54,372 nucleotides of DNA from Sphingopyxis sp. RIFCSPHIGHO2_12_FULL_65_19 (GTDB taxonomy: Bacteria > Pseudomonadota > Alphaproteobacteria > Sphingomonadales > Sphingomonadaceae). A program made the position numbers and the translations under genes. Shown here one piece after another: positions 27,139-35,889 of the stretch (its first letter is position 1; every line of letters starts with the position of its first letter). The notes under the pieces are model-generated. The model made no database searches, had not been told where the DNA came from, and worked only from the letters and a program-made list of their open reading frames with translations. The stretch spans positions 34,112 through 88,483 of the forward strand of contig NZ_MIAM01000015.1 of the NCBI RefSeq assembly GCF_001830555.1, read 5' to 3'.

Positions 27139-28320
27139 ATGGCGGCGGACGAAGGCATATCGGATCGGGCAATGGCGATCGCCGCGCAGGTCGAAGCGTT
27201 CGTTCGCGAAATCGTCATTTCCTATGAAAAAGATCCGCGCCGCGACCATCATGGCGCGCCGACCGACGAGCTGGTGATGGACATGCGCGAACAGGCGCGC
27301 GCGGCTGGCGTCCTGACGCCGCATATCCTGAGCGACGGGAGCCACCTCAACCAGCGCGAGACCGCCGTGGTGCTGATCAAGAGCGGCCTGTCGCCGCTTG
27401 GCCCGCTTGCCTGCAACACGATGGCGCCCGACGAGGGCAATATGTATCTGCTCGGCAAGGAAGGCAGTCCCGAACTCAAGGCGCGCTTCCTGAAGCCGAT
27501 GGTCGAAGGTCGCGTCCGTTCGGCCTTTTTCATGACCGAACCCGCCGAAGACGGCGGTGCCGGGTCCGACCCCTCGATGATGAAAACGACGTGCCATCTC
27601 GATGGCAATCATTGGGTCGTGAACGGCCGCAAGACCTTTATCACCGGCGCGCAGGGCGCGCGCGTCGGCATCGTGATGGCAAAGGCCGAACAAGGCGCGT
27701 GCATGTTCCTGATTGACTTGCCCGACCCCGCGATCCGCATCGACGATGTGCCGAACACGATCGACAATTCGATGCCCGGCGGCCATGCCACGTTGACGAT
27801 CGACAATTTGCGCATTCCCGCCGACCAGATGCTGGGACAGGCTGGGGAGGGTTTTCGCTATGCGCAGGTGCGGCTGTCCCCTGCCCGCCTGTCGCATTGT
27901 ATGCGCTGGCTCGGCGCGTGCCTTCGCGCGCACGAGATCGCCACCGATTACGCCAACCGCCGCGAAGCGTTTGGCAAGCCGCTGATCGAGCATGAGGGCG
28001 TCGGCTTCATGCTCGCAGAAAACATGATCGACCTGAAACAGGCCGAGCTGATGATCGATTGGTGCGCAGGCGTGCTCGACACCGGATCGCTCGGCACGGT
28101 CGAAAGTTCGATGGCAAAAGTTGCGGTGTCCGAAGCACTGATGCGTATCGCCGATCGCTGCGTCCAGGTGATGGGCGGCACGGGGGTCACCGACAAGACG
28201 ATCGTCGAACAGGTGTTTCGTGAAGTGCGCGCTTTCCGCATCTACGACGGGCCGACCGAGGTGCACAAATGGAGCCTGGCGAAAAAAATCCGGCGCGACT
28301 GGAAAGCGGCGATCGCCTGA
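27139..28320 (+). CDS. Acyl-CoA dehydrogenase family protein (ACAD10/11-like)
   Basis: FAD enzyme introducing the alpha-beta double bond into an acyl-CoA; 393 residues with the complete three-domain fold. FFMTEPAEDGGAGSDPSM and VVNGRKTFITGA mark the middle beta domain; ANRREAFGKPLIEHEGV and QVMGGTGVTDKTIVEQVFREVRAFRIYDGPTEVH mark the C-terminal helical domain. The RIYDGPTEVH segment (Asp in place of the usual Glu of YEG) is typical of the ACAD10/11-like group. It starts a rightward unit behind operator copy 1; a 110-base gap with operator copy 2 separates it from the next gene. Confidence 0.9.
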   Translation: MAADEGISDRAMAIAAQVEAFVREIVISYEKDPRRDHHGAPTDELVMDMREQARAAGVLTPHILSDGSHLNQRETAVVLIKSGLSPLGPLACNTMAPDEGNMYLLGKEGSPELKARFLKPMVEGRVRSAFFMTEPAEDGGAGSDPSMMKTTCHLDGNHWVVNGRKTFITGAQGARVGIVMAKAEQGACMFLIDLPDPAIRIDDVPNTIDNSMPGGHATLTIDNLRIPADQMLGQAGEGFRYAQVRLSPARLSHCMRWLGACLRAHEIATDYANRREAFGKPLIEHEGVGFMLAENMIDLKQAELMIDWCAGVLDTGSLGTVESSMAKVAVSEALMRIADRCVQVMGGTGVTDKTIVEQVFREVRAFRIYDGPTEVHKWSLAKKIRRDWKAAIA

Positions 28321-28363
28321 CACGCCCGCTAGTTGCGCGGCGGAATGCCTGATGTCAAACCTC

Positions 28364-28379
28364 TTGACGTTTACGTCAA
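28364..28379. promoter_or_regulatory. Palindromic operator, copy 2
   Basis: TTGACG-TTTA-CGTCAA, differing from copy 1 only in the spacer, lies 52 bases before the ATG at 28431. The five bases after the repeat (CGTCC here, CGTCG in copy 1) and the next GGTT are nearly shared too, so the conserved block is about 24 bases. It should control the five-gene unit 28431-33941. Confidence 0.65.
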
Positions 28380-28430
28380 CGTCCGGTTCACTGACTCGAC
28401 AAGATATATGGGAGAAGGACGGGTGCAGCG

Positions 28431-29525
28431 ATGACCATCCTCTATGACGAAGGCCAGCAGGCGATCGCGACCGAATCGCGGCGCGTGCTGGAAGCGCGGG
28501 TCGGCAAAGAGGCCCTGTTGCCGCTTCTCGAAACCGTCGGCGAATATCATCAACCGTTCTGGGACACCGCGAAGGAACAGGGCTGGACCGCGCTGGCGCT
28601 TCCCGAAGCCGACGGCGGACTGGGCCTTGGTCTGATCGAGCTGGGTTTGATCGCGCATCAGGCGGGGCGCAGCATCAGCGGCGCTCCGTTCCTGACGTCG
28701 AGCTTCGGCGCGGCCAAGGCGATCGAGCTTTTCGGTTCTGACGCGCAAAAGGGGCGCTGGCTGCCGGGATTGGCAAGCGGCACGACCATTGGCGCGATCG
28801 CATTCGCGGCGGGGCCCGACGCCCTGCCCCGCCAGCCCGATGTGACGCTGACCGGCGATCGGATCGACGGGACATTGCGCGGGGTTTCGGCGGGGCTCGC
28901 CGCCGATGTTGCCATTGTTCTTGCAAACGGACCGGGTATGCCGGTTCTCGCACTCGTCCATCTGGACGGCGTGCAGCGTGTCGCCGTGCCAAGCTTCGAC
29001 AACAGCCGCCTGATCGCCGACCTTGGCTTTTCGGACGCACCAGCGGAAACGCTTGTCGTTGGCGATGCCGCGCGCACGGCCGCGCTTCACATTCTGGCGC
29101 TGCAATCGGTGGTGACCGCGCATGAACAGACCGGGGGCGCCGAGGCATTGATGGAGATTGCCCGCGACTATGCGCTCACCCGCCGCGCCTTCGGCCAGCC
29201 GATCGGTGCCTTTCAGTCGGTAAAGCACCGGATCGCCGAGCTTTACGGTCTTGTCGAACTCGCCCGAGCGAATTGCATTCACGCCGCCGCGCGCGAAGGT
29301 GCGACCGATTTCATCACCGCCGCCGCGGCCGCGCGCCTGTCGGCGACCGAGGCCTATGACACCGCGGCGCGCGATTGCATCCAGATCCACGGCGGCATCG
29401 GCGTTACCTGGGAAATCGGGCTGCATCTTCACATGCGGCGCGCGCGCAGCCTGGCGATCGAGCAGGGCAGCAGCCTGTTCTGGGAAGATGTGCTGGTCGA
29501 CCAGCTTGCGGGAGAAACGGCATGA
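28431..29525 (+). CDS. Acyl-CoA dehydrogenase, probable partner subunit
   Basis: A 364-residue acyl-CoA dehydrogenase-fold protein. It keeps the N-terminal helical domain (WTALALPEADGGLGLGLIELG), a reduced middle beta domain, and the C-terminal RRAFGQPIGAFQSVKHRIAELY and QIHGGIGVTWEIGLHLHMRRA motifs. The C-terminal YEG catalytic-glutamate segment is not recognisable (SLAIEQGSSLF). The next gene begins inside its stop codon (ATGA) and encodes a full dehydrogenase. Such couples often form heterotetramers, as in actinobacterial steroid side-chain dehydrogenases; that is inference here. Confidence 0.87.
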   Translation: MTILYDEGQQAIATESRRVLEARVGKEALLPLLETVGEYHQPFWDTAKEQGWTALALPEADGGLGLGLIELGLIAHQAGRSISGAPFLTSSFGAAKAIELFGSDAQKGRWLPGLASGTTIGAIAFAAGPDALPRQPDVTLTGDRIDGTLRGVSAGLAADVAIVLANGPGMPVLALVHLDGVQRVAVPSFDNSRLIADLGFSDAPAETLVVGDAARTAALHILALQSVVTAHEQTGGAEALMEIARDYALTRRAFGQPIGAFQSVKHRIAELYGLVELARANCIHAAAREGATDFITAAAAARLSATEAYDTAARDCIQIHGGIGVTWEIGLHLHMRRARSLAIEQGSSLFWEDVLVDQLAGETA

Positions 29526-30727
29526 GCGACCTTGATGCCTATCGGGCCAAAGCCGCGGCGTGGCTTGCCTCGATGGCGCCGACCTATGGCCGCGATGCGC
29601 GCAAGGGGCTGTCCGAAGCCGATGACCTGGCGCTCGGACGCCGTTACCAGAAAGCGAAGTTCGACGCCGGTTATGCGGGGATCAACTGGCCGACCGAATA
29701 TGGCGGCCAGGGCCTCGGCCATCTGGAAAAAGTCACCTTCGATGCAGAGGAAATGAAGCACGGCTTCCCGAGCTTCTATTTCGGAATCTCGCTGGGAATG
29801 CCCGTGCCCGTGCTGATGCAGTTCGGCAGCGACAAGGATTTCGTCAAGGAGCGCGTGCTGAAAGCATTGCAGGGTGAGGAAATCTGGTGCCAGCTTTTCT
29901 CGGAACCTTCCGGCGGGTCAGACCTTGCGGGCCTGCGCACCAAGGCCGAGCCGGACGGCAACGGGTGGAAGATCAACGGCCAGAAAGTCTGGACGAGCTG
30001 GGCGCATTACAGCGACTATGGCGTGATCGTCGTCCGCACCGATCCCAATGTGCCCAAGCACAAGGGCCTTACCTATTTCTGGGTCGACATGAAGGCGCCG
30101 GGTGTCACCGTGCGCCCGATCAAGCTGGCGGGCGGCGACAGCCATGTGAATGAAGTGTTTTTCGACGATGTGAAGATCACCGACGATCATCGTATGTCGC
30201 CGGTTGGGGGCGGCTTTGCGGTCGCGATCGCGACGCTGATGATCGAACGTTATGTCGCGACCGACAGCGCGGGCTTCGGCCCGCATCTCGACCTGTTCGT
30301 TCAGTTGGCGAAAGATATTGCGCTCAATGGCCGCCCTGCAATCGAGGACGGCCGCATTCGGCAACAGATCGCGCGCAACCATGCGATGCGCTCGGGGCTC
30401 GATTCGATCAACGTGCGGGCGCGGTTGATGATGCAGGCCGGGATGATGCCGGGACCCGAAGGGTCGCTGAACAAGCTGGTCGCCGTGCGGTCGCGCCAGA
30501 AACTTTCCGAACTGGCGCTCGACCTTCAGGGCAGCGGTGGTTTCCTGTTCGACGAACATGCCTCGCCGAAGGAAGATTGGGCGTCGAGTTGGATCAATGC
30601 ACCGACCGGCCGCATCGCGGGGGGATCGGACGAAACATTGCTCAACACGATTGCGGAAAAAGTGCTTGGCCTGCCGCAGGACCATCGCCCCGACAAGGGC
30701 ATCCCGTTCAATCAGATTCCTGCCTGA
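29522..30727 (+). CDS. Acyl-CoA dehydrogenase (full-length, coupled to the preceding gene)
   Basis: A 401-residue FadE-like enzyme. INWPTEYGGQGLG, CQLFSEPSGGSDLAGLRT, INGQKVWTSWAHYSDYG and HVNEVFFDDVKI are the FAD/substrate-binding motifs, and the C terminus has RIAGGSDETLLNTIAEKVLGLP, the group with Gly where short-chain enzymes carry the catalytic Glu. The ATG overlaps the stop of the preceding dehydrogenase gene, and the SDR gene follows 11 bases after its stop. Its group is common in degradation of bulky or branched acyl-CoAs. Confidence 0.9.
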   Translation: MSDLDAYRAKAAAWLASMAPTYGRDARKGLSEADDLALGRRYQKAKFDAGYAGINWPTEYGGQGLGHLEKVTFDAEEMKHGFPSFYFGISLGMPVPVLMQFGSDKDFVKERVLKALQGEEIWCQLFSEPSGGSDLAGLRTKAEPDGNGWKINGQKVWTSWAHYSDYGVIVVRTDPNVPKHKGLTYFWVDMKAPGVTVRPIKLAGGDSHVNEVFFDDVKITDDHRMSPVGGGFAVAIATLMIERYVATDSAGFGPHLDLFVQLAKDIALNGRPAIEDGRIRQQIARNHAMRSGLDSINVRARLMMQAGMMPGPEGSLNKLVAVRSRQKLSELALDLQGSGGFLFDEHASPKEDWASSWINAPTGRIAGGSDETLLNTIAEKVLGLPQDHRPDKGIPFNQIPA

Positions 30728-30738
30728 GGAGCCTCCCC

Positions 30739-31521
30739 ATGAAAATCGATTCTACTGTTTCAGCCGTCGTGACGGGCGGCGCTTCGGGGCTTGGCCGGGC
30801 GACCGCCGAGGCGCTTGCGGCGTCGGGCGTGAAGGTAGCGATCTTCGACATCAACGACGCGTTGGGAGAGGAAGTCGCGGCATCGATCGGCGGACTGTTC
30901 GTGCATGTCGACATCACCGACGAACAATCGGTGCTGGACGGCTATACCAAGGCGCGGGCGGCGCACGGACAGGAACGTGTCTGCGTTCATTGTGCGATGA
31001 CCTCGCGCCGCGGCAAAACCCTGGCCTATGACAAGGAAACCGGCAGCTTTCGCCGCACCCCGACCGAGGATTATGCTTATGGCGTCGCGGGTATCCTGAC
31101 CGCCAGTTACCGCATCGGATCGATCGCGGCCGAGGGCATGGCGACGCTTCCCGAAATGGAAGACGGCGAACGCGGAGCGATTATCTTTACCGCGTCGGTC
31201 GCGGCACAGGACGCGCAGATCGGACAGGTCATCTATGGATCGGCGAAGGCCGGTGTGAACGGCCTTGTCCTGCCGATGGCGCGCGACCTGATGGACCTCG
31301 GCATTCGCGTCAATTCCATCATGCCGGGCGTGTTCGGCACGCCGCTGCTCGGCAACATGAACCCGAAGGTGAAGGAGAGCCTTGAAGCATCGGTTCCCTT
31401 CCCCAAGCGGCTTGGCAAGGCCGAGGAATATGCGAGCCTGGCGATGGAGATGGTCCGCAACACCTATTTCAACGGCCAAGCGGTCCGCCTTGACGGCGCG
31501 ATCCGTATGGCTCCCCGTTAA
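30739..31521 (+). CDS. Short-chain dehydrogenase, probable 3-hydroxyacyl-CoA dehydrogenase
   Basis: A 260-residue classical SDR most like the HSD17B10/FabG group, placed to oxidise the 3-hydroxyacyl-CoA intermediate. The cofactor motif TGGASGLG is at residues 12-19, with Asp of FDIND favouring NAD. The catalytic pair is Tyr166 and Lys170 in YGSAK, with a Ser near 153 (TASVAAQ). The usual NNAG strand is altered to VHCAM. The start ATG 30739 follows the dehydrogenase stop by 11 bases and has GAGG upstream. Confidence 0.87.
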   Translation: MKIDSTVSAVVTGGASGLGRATAEALAASGVKVAIFDINDALGEEVAASIGGLFVHVDITDEQSVLDGYTKARAAHGQERVCVHCAMTSRRGKTLAYDKETGSFRRTPTEDYAYGVAGILTASYRIGSIAAEGMATLPEMEDGERGAIIFTASVAAQDAQIGQVIYGSAKAGVNGLVLPMARDLMDLGIRVNSIMPGVFGTPLLGNMNPKVKESLEASVPFPKRLGKAEEYASLAMEMVRNTYFNGQAVRLDGAIRMAPR

Positions 31522-31543
31522 TCTTTCCCGAAAGGAATATTCC

Positions 31544-32794
31544 ATGGCCGAAGCCTATATCATCGACGCCGTCCGCACCCCGCGCGGGGTGGGCAAACCC
31601 GGCAAGGGCGCGCTGTCGCATCTTCACCCCCAGCATCTCGCTGCGACCGTCCTTGCCGCAATCCGCGACCGCAACAATCTCGATACCGCGACGGTCGACG
31701 ATATCGTCTGGTCGACGTCGAGCCAGAATGGCAAGCAGGGCGGCGACCTTGGCCGCATGGCAGCGCTTTCGGCAGGCTATGACACCAAGGCATCGGGTAC
31801 CACGCTCGATCGCTTCTGTGGCGGCGGTATCAGCTCGGTCAATTTCGCGGCTGCCAGCGTGATGAGCGGTATGGAGGACTGCGTCATCGCGGGCGGGACC
31901 GAGATGATGAGCTACACAACCGCCTTTGCCGCCGAGCAGGCGAATGCCGGCCTCCCGCCACGCCTGATGGGGTCCGGGCACGAGGCGCTCGACGAACTTC
32001 ACCCGCAGTCGCATCAGGGGGTGTGCGGCGACGCAATCGCGACGATCGAAGGCATCAGCCGCGAAGCGCTCGACGCCCTAGCGCTGGTCAGCCAGCAGCG
32101 CGCCGATCGGGCGATCAAGGAAGGCCGCTTCGCCAAATCGGTGGTCCCGGTTCTGAACACCGACGGCAGCGTCGCGCTCGACCGCGAGGAATTTCCGCGT
32201 CCCGAAACGACCGCCGAAGGGCTTGCTGCGCTGAAGCCGAGCTTCACCGGCCTCGCCGATTTCGATCTCGGTGGGGGCTTCACCTTTCGCAAGCAGATCA
32301 ATCGGCGTTACCCTGACCTGGAAATCCAGCATTTCCACCATGCGGGCAACTCGTCGGGTGTGGTTGACGGCGCCGCCGCGATCCTTCTCGCGTCCAAAGA
32401 TTATGCCGACAAGCATGGGCTGAAGCCCCGCGCCCGCGTCGTCGCTTATGCCAATATCGGCGACGACCCGACGCTGATGCTCAATGCCCCCGTCCCCGCG
32501 GCCAAGAAGGTGCTGGAAAAGGCAGGGCTGACCAAGGACGACATCGACGTCTGGGAAATCAACGAAGCCTTCTCCGTCGTCGCCGAAAAGTTCATCCGCG
32601 ATCTCGATCTCGACCGCGAGAAGGTCAACATCAACGGCGGCGCGATGGCGCTCGGCCATCCGATCGGCGCCACCGGGTCGATCCTGATCGGCACCGCGCT
32701 CGACGAACTGGAACGGTCGGGCGGCCGCTATGGCCTGGTCACGATGTGCGCCGCCGGCGGCATGGCGCCCGCGATCATCATCGAACGTATTTAA
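31544..32794 (+). CDS. Acetyl-CoA C-acyltransferase (thiolase)
   Basis: Thiolytic cleavage of 3-ketoacyl-CoA, the last beta-oxidation step. The product has 416 residues with acylated Cys92 in DRFCGGGISSV, His in GGAMALGHPIGATG and the second Cys in TMCAAGGMAPA. The DRFCGGG variant in place of NRFCSSG is common in thiolases of environmental proteobacterial catabolic clusters. ATG 31544 follows AAAGGAA at good spacing. Neighbours give a complete dehydrogenase-SDR-thiolase set. Confidence 0.92.
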   Translation: MAEAYIIDAVRTPRGVGKPGKGALSHLHPQHLAATVLAAIRDRNNLDTATVDDIVWSTSSQNGKQGGDLGRMAALSAGYDTKASGTTLDRFCGGGISSVNFAAASVMSGMEDCVIAGGTEMMSYTTAFAAEQANAGLPPRLMGSGHEALDELHPQSHQGVCGDAIATIEGISREALDALALVSQQRADRAIKEGRFAKSVVPVLNTDGSVALDREEFPRPETTAEGLAALKPSFTGLADFDLGGGFTFRKQINRRYPDLEIQHFHHAGNSSGVVDGAAAILLASKDYADKHGLKPRARVVAYANIGDDPTLMLNAPVPAAKKVLEKAGLTKDDIDVWEINEAFSVVAEKFIRDLDLDREKVNINGGAMALGHPIGATGSILIGTALDELERSGGRYGLVTMCAAGGMAPAIIIERI

Positions 32795-32810
32795 GGGACG
32801 GGAGAGCATC

Positions 32811-33941
32811 ATGGCCGGGCCGCTGAACGGTATCAGGATCATCGAGTTTGCGGGCATCGGCCCCGGCCCCTTCTGCGGCATGATGCTTGCCGACCATGGC
32901 GCCGAGGTGATCCGCATCGATCGCCCCGGCGGCTTCATGGACCCGCGCGATCCGTTAAGCCGCAATCGCACATCGATCGCGCTCGATATGAAAAATCCGG
33001 AAGCGGCGGCGATCGCCCGCGATCTTTGCAAGAGCGCCGACGGGATTATCGAGGGTTATCGTCCCGGCGTGATGGAGCGGCTGGGCCTCGGACCCGAGGT
33101 GCTGCTCGCCGACAATCCGAGGCTCGTTTACGGCCGAATGACCGGCTGGGGCCAATTTGGCCCCTATGCACAGGCGGCGGGCCACGACATCAACTATATC
33201 GCACTGTCGGGCGTGCTGCACGGCATCGGTCGCGCGGGCGAAAAGCCGGTGCCGCCGGTCAATTATGTCGGCGACTTCGGCGGCGGCGGCATGATGCTCG
33301 CCTTCGGCATGTCCAGCGCGCTCGTTCACGCCGCGCGCACTGGCGAGGGACAGGTGATCGACTGCGCGATGACCGACGGATCGGCGTTGCTCGCGGGGAT
33401 GACCTGGGGCTTCCTGGCGGCCGGGCGGATCAAGGACCAAGCGGGCGTCAACATGCTCGACGGTGCGGCCCATTTTTACGACAGCTATGTTTGCGCCGAC
33501 GGTAAGTTCATCTCGATCGGATCGATCGAACCCCAATTTTATGCGCTGCTGCGCGAAAAGACCGGGCTGGCCGACGATCCCGATTTCGATGCCCAGATGG
33601 ACCCGTCGCAATGGGGGCCGCTGAAGGACAAGCTGACCGCGCTGTTCAAGACCAAGACCCGCGACGAATGGTGCGCGATCATGGAAAGGACCGACGTCTG
33701 CTTCGCCCCGATCCTGTCGCTGACCGAGGCGCCGCAACACCCCCACAATGTAGAGCGCGAGACATTCCTGACCGTCGGCGGTGCAATCCAGCCCGCCCCG
33801 GCGCCACGCTATTCGGCAACGGTGAACGACACGCCCCGCCCGGCGCCGACGGTCGGCGCGAATGGCGACGCCGTGCTGGCAGGGCTCGGTTATGACGCGG
33901 CCAAGATCGCGGCGCTGCGCGATGGCGGTGCGGTAAAGTAA
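32811..33941 (+). CDS. CaiB/BaiF CoA-transferase family protein, probable alpha-methylacyl-CoA racemase
   Basis: A 376-residue family III CoA-transferase fold. The segment GHDINYIALSGVLHGIGR and NYVGDFGGGGMMLAFG match the His and Asp acid-base pair of alpha-methylacyl-CoA racemase rather than a transferase Asp. The racemase inverts 2-methyl stereocentres so that (2S)-selective dehydrogenases can act. Its place after the thiolase gene therefore argues for methyl-branched substrates. CoA transfer to an acid cannot be excluded from sequence. Confidence 0.85.
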   Translation: MAGPLNGIRIIEFAGIGPGPFCGMMLADHGAEVIRIDRPGGFMDPRDPLSRNRTSIALDMKNPEAAAIARDLCKSADGIIEGYRPGVMERLGLGPEVLLADNPRLVYGRMTGWGQFGPYAQAAGHDINYIALSGVLHGIGRAGEKPVPPVNYVGDFGGGGMMLAFGMSSALVHAARTGEGQVIDCAMTDGSALLAGMTWGFLAAGRIKDQAGVNMLDGAAHFYDSYVCADGKFISIGSIEPQFYALLREKTGLADDPDFDAQMDPSQWGPLKDKLTALFKTKTRDEWCAIMERTDVCFAPILSLTEAPQHPHNVERETFLTVGGAIQPAPAPRYSATVNDTPRPAPTVGANGDAVLAGLGYDAAKIAALRDGGAVK

Positions 33942-33951
33942 GAAAGGCGCT

Positions 33952-33975
33952 GTCCTCACGCGAAGGCGGGAGGAC
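33952..33975. repeat. Single REP-like hairpin between convergent genes
   Basis: GTCCTC at 33952 and GAGGAC at 33970 bracket a hairpin with one internal mismatch and a GAAG loop. It fills the 41-base gap between the racemase-like gene and the convergent short dehydrogenase gene, so it could end both transcripts. The build resembles one half of the paired repeats at 39630 and 42598. Confidence 0.35.
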
Positions 33976-33982
33976 GGGGTTT

Positions 33983-34702
33983 CTATTCGGCCCGTCGGTG
34001 CACGTCCGACCGCTCGGTCATCATGGCCCACAAACCGCGCCCGCCGAACCCCGCCGCCTGCCGCCCCAGACGCTGCGCCCAATAGGTGTCGTTGCCATGC
34101 GCGCCGCGCCACCGCATCAGCGGTATCGTCACGCGGTGAAGGTCGTAGTCCTTGGTGAAGCCGATCGCGCCATGCACCTGATGCGCGATCGCCGTCACGA
34201 CGCCCACGGCGCGATTGGCGCGCAGCTTCGCCGCCGCGATTTCAAAATCGGCTGCCAGCGGGTCGAGGTTCACGGCATCGAGCCGGGCCGCCAACGCCGC
34301 CGCGGCCGCTTCGACCGCGCGCACCTCGCACGCCATGACGGCGAGCGATTGCTGCACCGCCTGGAACTTGCCGAGTGGCCGACCGAATTGCTGCCGCATG
34401 TTCACATGCTCGATCGACAGCGCAAGCGCCTGCCCCATCGCCCCTGCCATCAGGCTGACCGTCGCCGCGGGCTGGAGCGCCTGACCGGCGATCAATTCCG
34501 CCACCGCGAGGTCCGGCACCATGACCCCGGCGATCTGCAAAACGGCATTCACGTCGCCCCAGTCACCCCCGAACCCATCCTGATCTTCGGCGACAAGCAA
34601 CAATCCGAAGCCCGCGCCTTCGATGGGCCCCATCCCCGCCGTTGCCGCATCGGCAAAGACGGCACGCGCGGTCGCGCACAGCATGTCTCGCGCCGCGCTC
34701 AT
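33983..34702 (-). CDS. Short acyl-CoA dehydrogenase subunit lacking the middle domain
   Basis: A 239-residue protein with dehydrogenase N- and C-terminal helical parts only. An N-terminal stretch (GFGLLLVAEDQDGFGGDWGD, VMVPDLAVAELIAGQ) runs directly into MGQALALSIEHVNMRQQFGRPLGKFQAVQ and QVHGAIGFTKDYDLHRVT of the C-terminal domain. The beta domain of about 100 residues that binds the flavin ring is absent, and no frameshift is apparent. It overlaps the full-length dehydrogenase gene upstream (ATGA), so it is probably the beta subunit of a two-protein enzyme. Confidence 0.8.
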   Translation of the reverse strand: MSAARDMLCATARAVFADAATAGMGPIEGAGFGLLLVAEDQDGFGGDWGDVNAVLQIAGVMVPDLAVAELIAGQALQPAATVSLMAGAMGQALALSIEHVNMRQQFGRPLGKFQAVQQSLAVMACEVRAVEAAAAALAARLDAVNLDPLAADFEIAAAKLRANRAVGVVTAIAHQVHGAIGFTKDYDLHRVTIPLMRWRGAHGNDTYWAQRLGRQAAGFGGRGLWAMMTERSDVHRRAE

Positions 34703-35838
34703 CGTAGGCCCAATCCGCGCGCGATGATCCCGCGGATGACCTCGCGCGTCCCGCCGCGCAGCGAAAAGCTGGGCGACGCGACGAGCAACGCGCGGAGAAG
34801 TTTCGCGAGATCGTCGGGGTCGTCCCAGCCGCAATCGACGATCGCCTGCACGCGGCGGGGCATGTCCTGTTCAAAGGCGTTGCCCAGTTCCTTGACCACC
34901 GACGCTTCGACCATCGGATCGTCGCCCGCGGCGAGCTTGGCCGCGGTGGACATCGACAGCTGGCGCAGCGTCCACATTTCGGCGGCAAGTTCGCCGATCA
35001 AGGTTGCCATTTCGCCATCGGGGTCCGGTCCTGCGGCATCGACCAGCGCGACCAGCAGCGCGTGGCTCGACAGATAGCGTTCGGGGCCGGAGCGTTCGAG
35101 ACCGAGTTCGGCGGTGACCTGCTTCCACCCCTGCCCCCGTTCGCCGACGAGCGCGCCGTTGGGGACGAGGACATCGTCAAAAAAAACTTCGTTGAAATCA
35201 TGGTGCCCCGCCATGTCGATGATGGGGTGGACGGTGATGCCGGGGGTATCGAGGTCGATCAATAACTGGCTGAGCCCCGCGTTGCGCTCGCTGTCCTCTT
35301 CGCTGCGGACCAGCGCCAGCATGATGTGCGAGAAATGGGCGCCGGTGGTCCATATCTTCTGGCCGTTGATGCGCCAGCCCTCGGCGGTTTCGCGCGCCGT
35401 GGTCCGCACCGCCGCAAGATCGGACCCGGCGCCGGGTTCGGAAAGGCCGATGCAGGCATAAAGTTCGCCCGCCGCGATTCCCGGCAGGTAGCGCTGGCGC
35501 TGGTCCTCGCTGCCATAGCGAAGGATCAACGGTCCGGTCTGGCGATCGGCGATCCAGTGCGCCCCAACAGGTGCGCCAGCCGCCAGCAATTCCTCGATCA
35601 CCACATAACGTTCGAGCGGGTGGCGGTCGCCGCCGCCATAGCGGGCCGGTAAGGTCATCCCGATATAGCCCGCGGCGCCCAGCGCACGGCTGAAGTCGGG
35701 ATCGAAACTGGCCCAGCAATTTGCCCGTGCGACGACATCGCCGCGTGGCTGGTTGTCGGCGAGCCAGCGCCGCAAATCGGCGCGCAGTGCGGCAATGTCG
35801 CCGGGCGGATCGAAGGGATAGAGTGCAAAGCCTTGCAT
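34699..35838 (-). CDS. Acyl-CoA dehydrogenase (full-length partner)
   Basis: A 379-residue dehydrogenase. YIGMTLPARYGGGDRHPLER, CIGLSEPGAGSDLAAVRT, INGQKIWTTGAHFSHIM and FNEVFFDDVLVPNGALVG are the expected motifs; the C terminus FSLRGGTREVIRGIIARGLG has Gly in place of the usual catalytic Glu. It lies first in a two-gene leftward unit with the short subunit. ATG 35838 is preferred to a TTG six codons upstream. The start is 51 bases from the divergent crotonase gene. Confidence 0.9.
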   Translation of the reverse strand: MQGFALYPFDPPGDIAALRADLRRWLADNQPRGDVVARANCWASFDPDFSRALGAAGYIGMTLPARYGGGDRHPLERYVVIEELLAAGAPVGAHWIADRQTGPLILRYGSEDQRQRYLPGIAAGELYACIGLSEPGAGSDLAAVRTTARETAEGWRINGQKIWTTGAHFSHIMLALVRSEEDSERNAGLSQLLIDLDTPGITVHPIIDMAGHHDFNEVFFDDVLVPNGALVGERGQGWKQVTAELGLERSGPERYLSSHALLVALVDAAGPDPDGEMATLIGELAAEMWTLRQLSMSTAAKLAAGDDPMVEASVVKELGNAFEQDMPRRVQAIVDCGWDDPDDLAKLLRALLVASPSFSLRGGTREVIRGIIARGLGLR

Positions 35839-35889
35839 GTCGCACCAGCCATGCAATAGCTTTGGTTAGGCAGCAAAGGATTATTGACG

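Noticed and set aside
33983..34702. The short acyl-CoA dehydrogenase as a frameshifted pseudogene
   Set aside because: The frame is uninterrupted, both ends match conserved domains, and the ATGA overlap with its partner is intact; a natural domain loss fits better.
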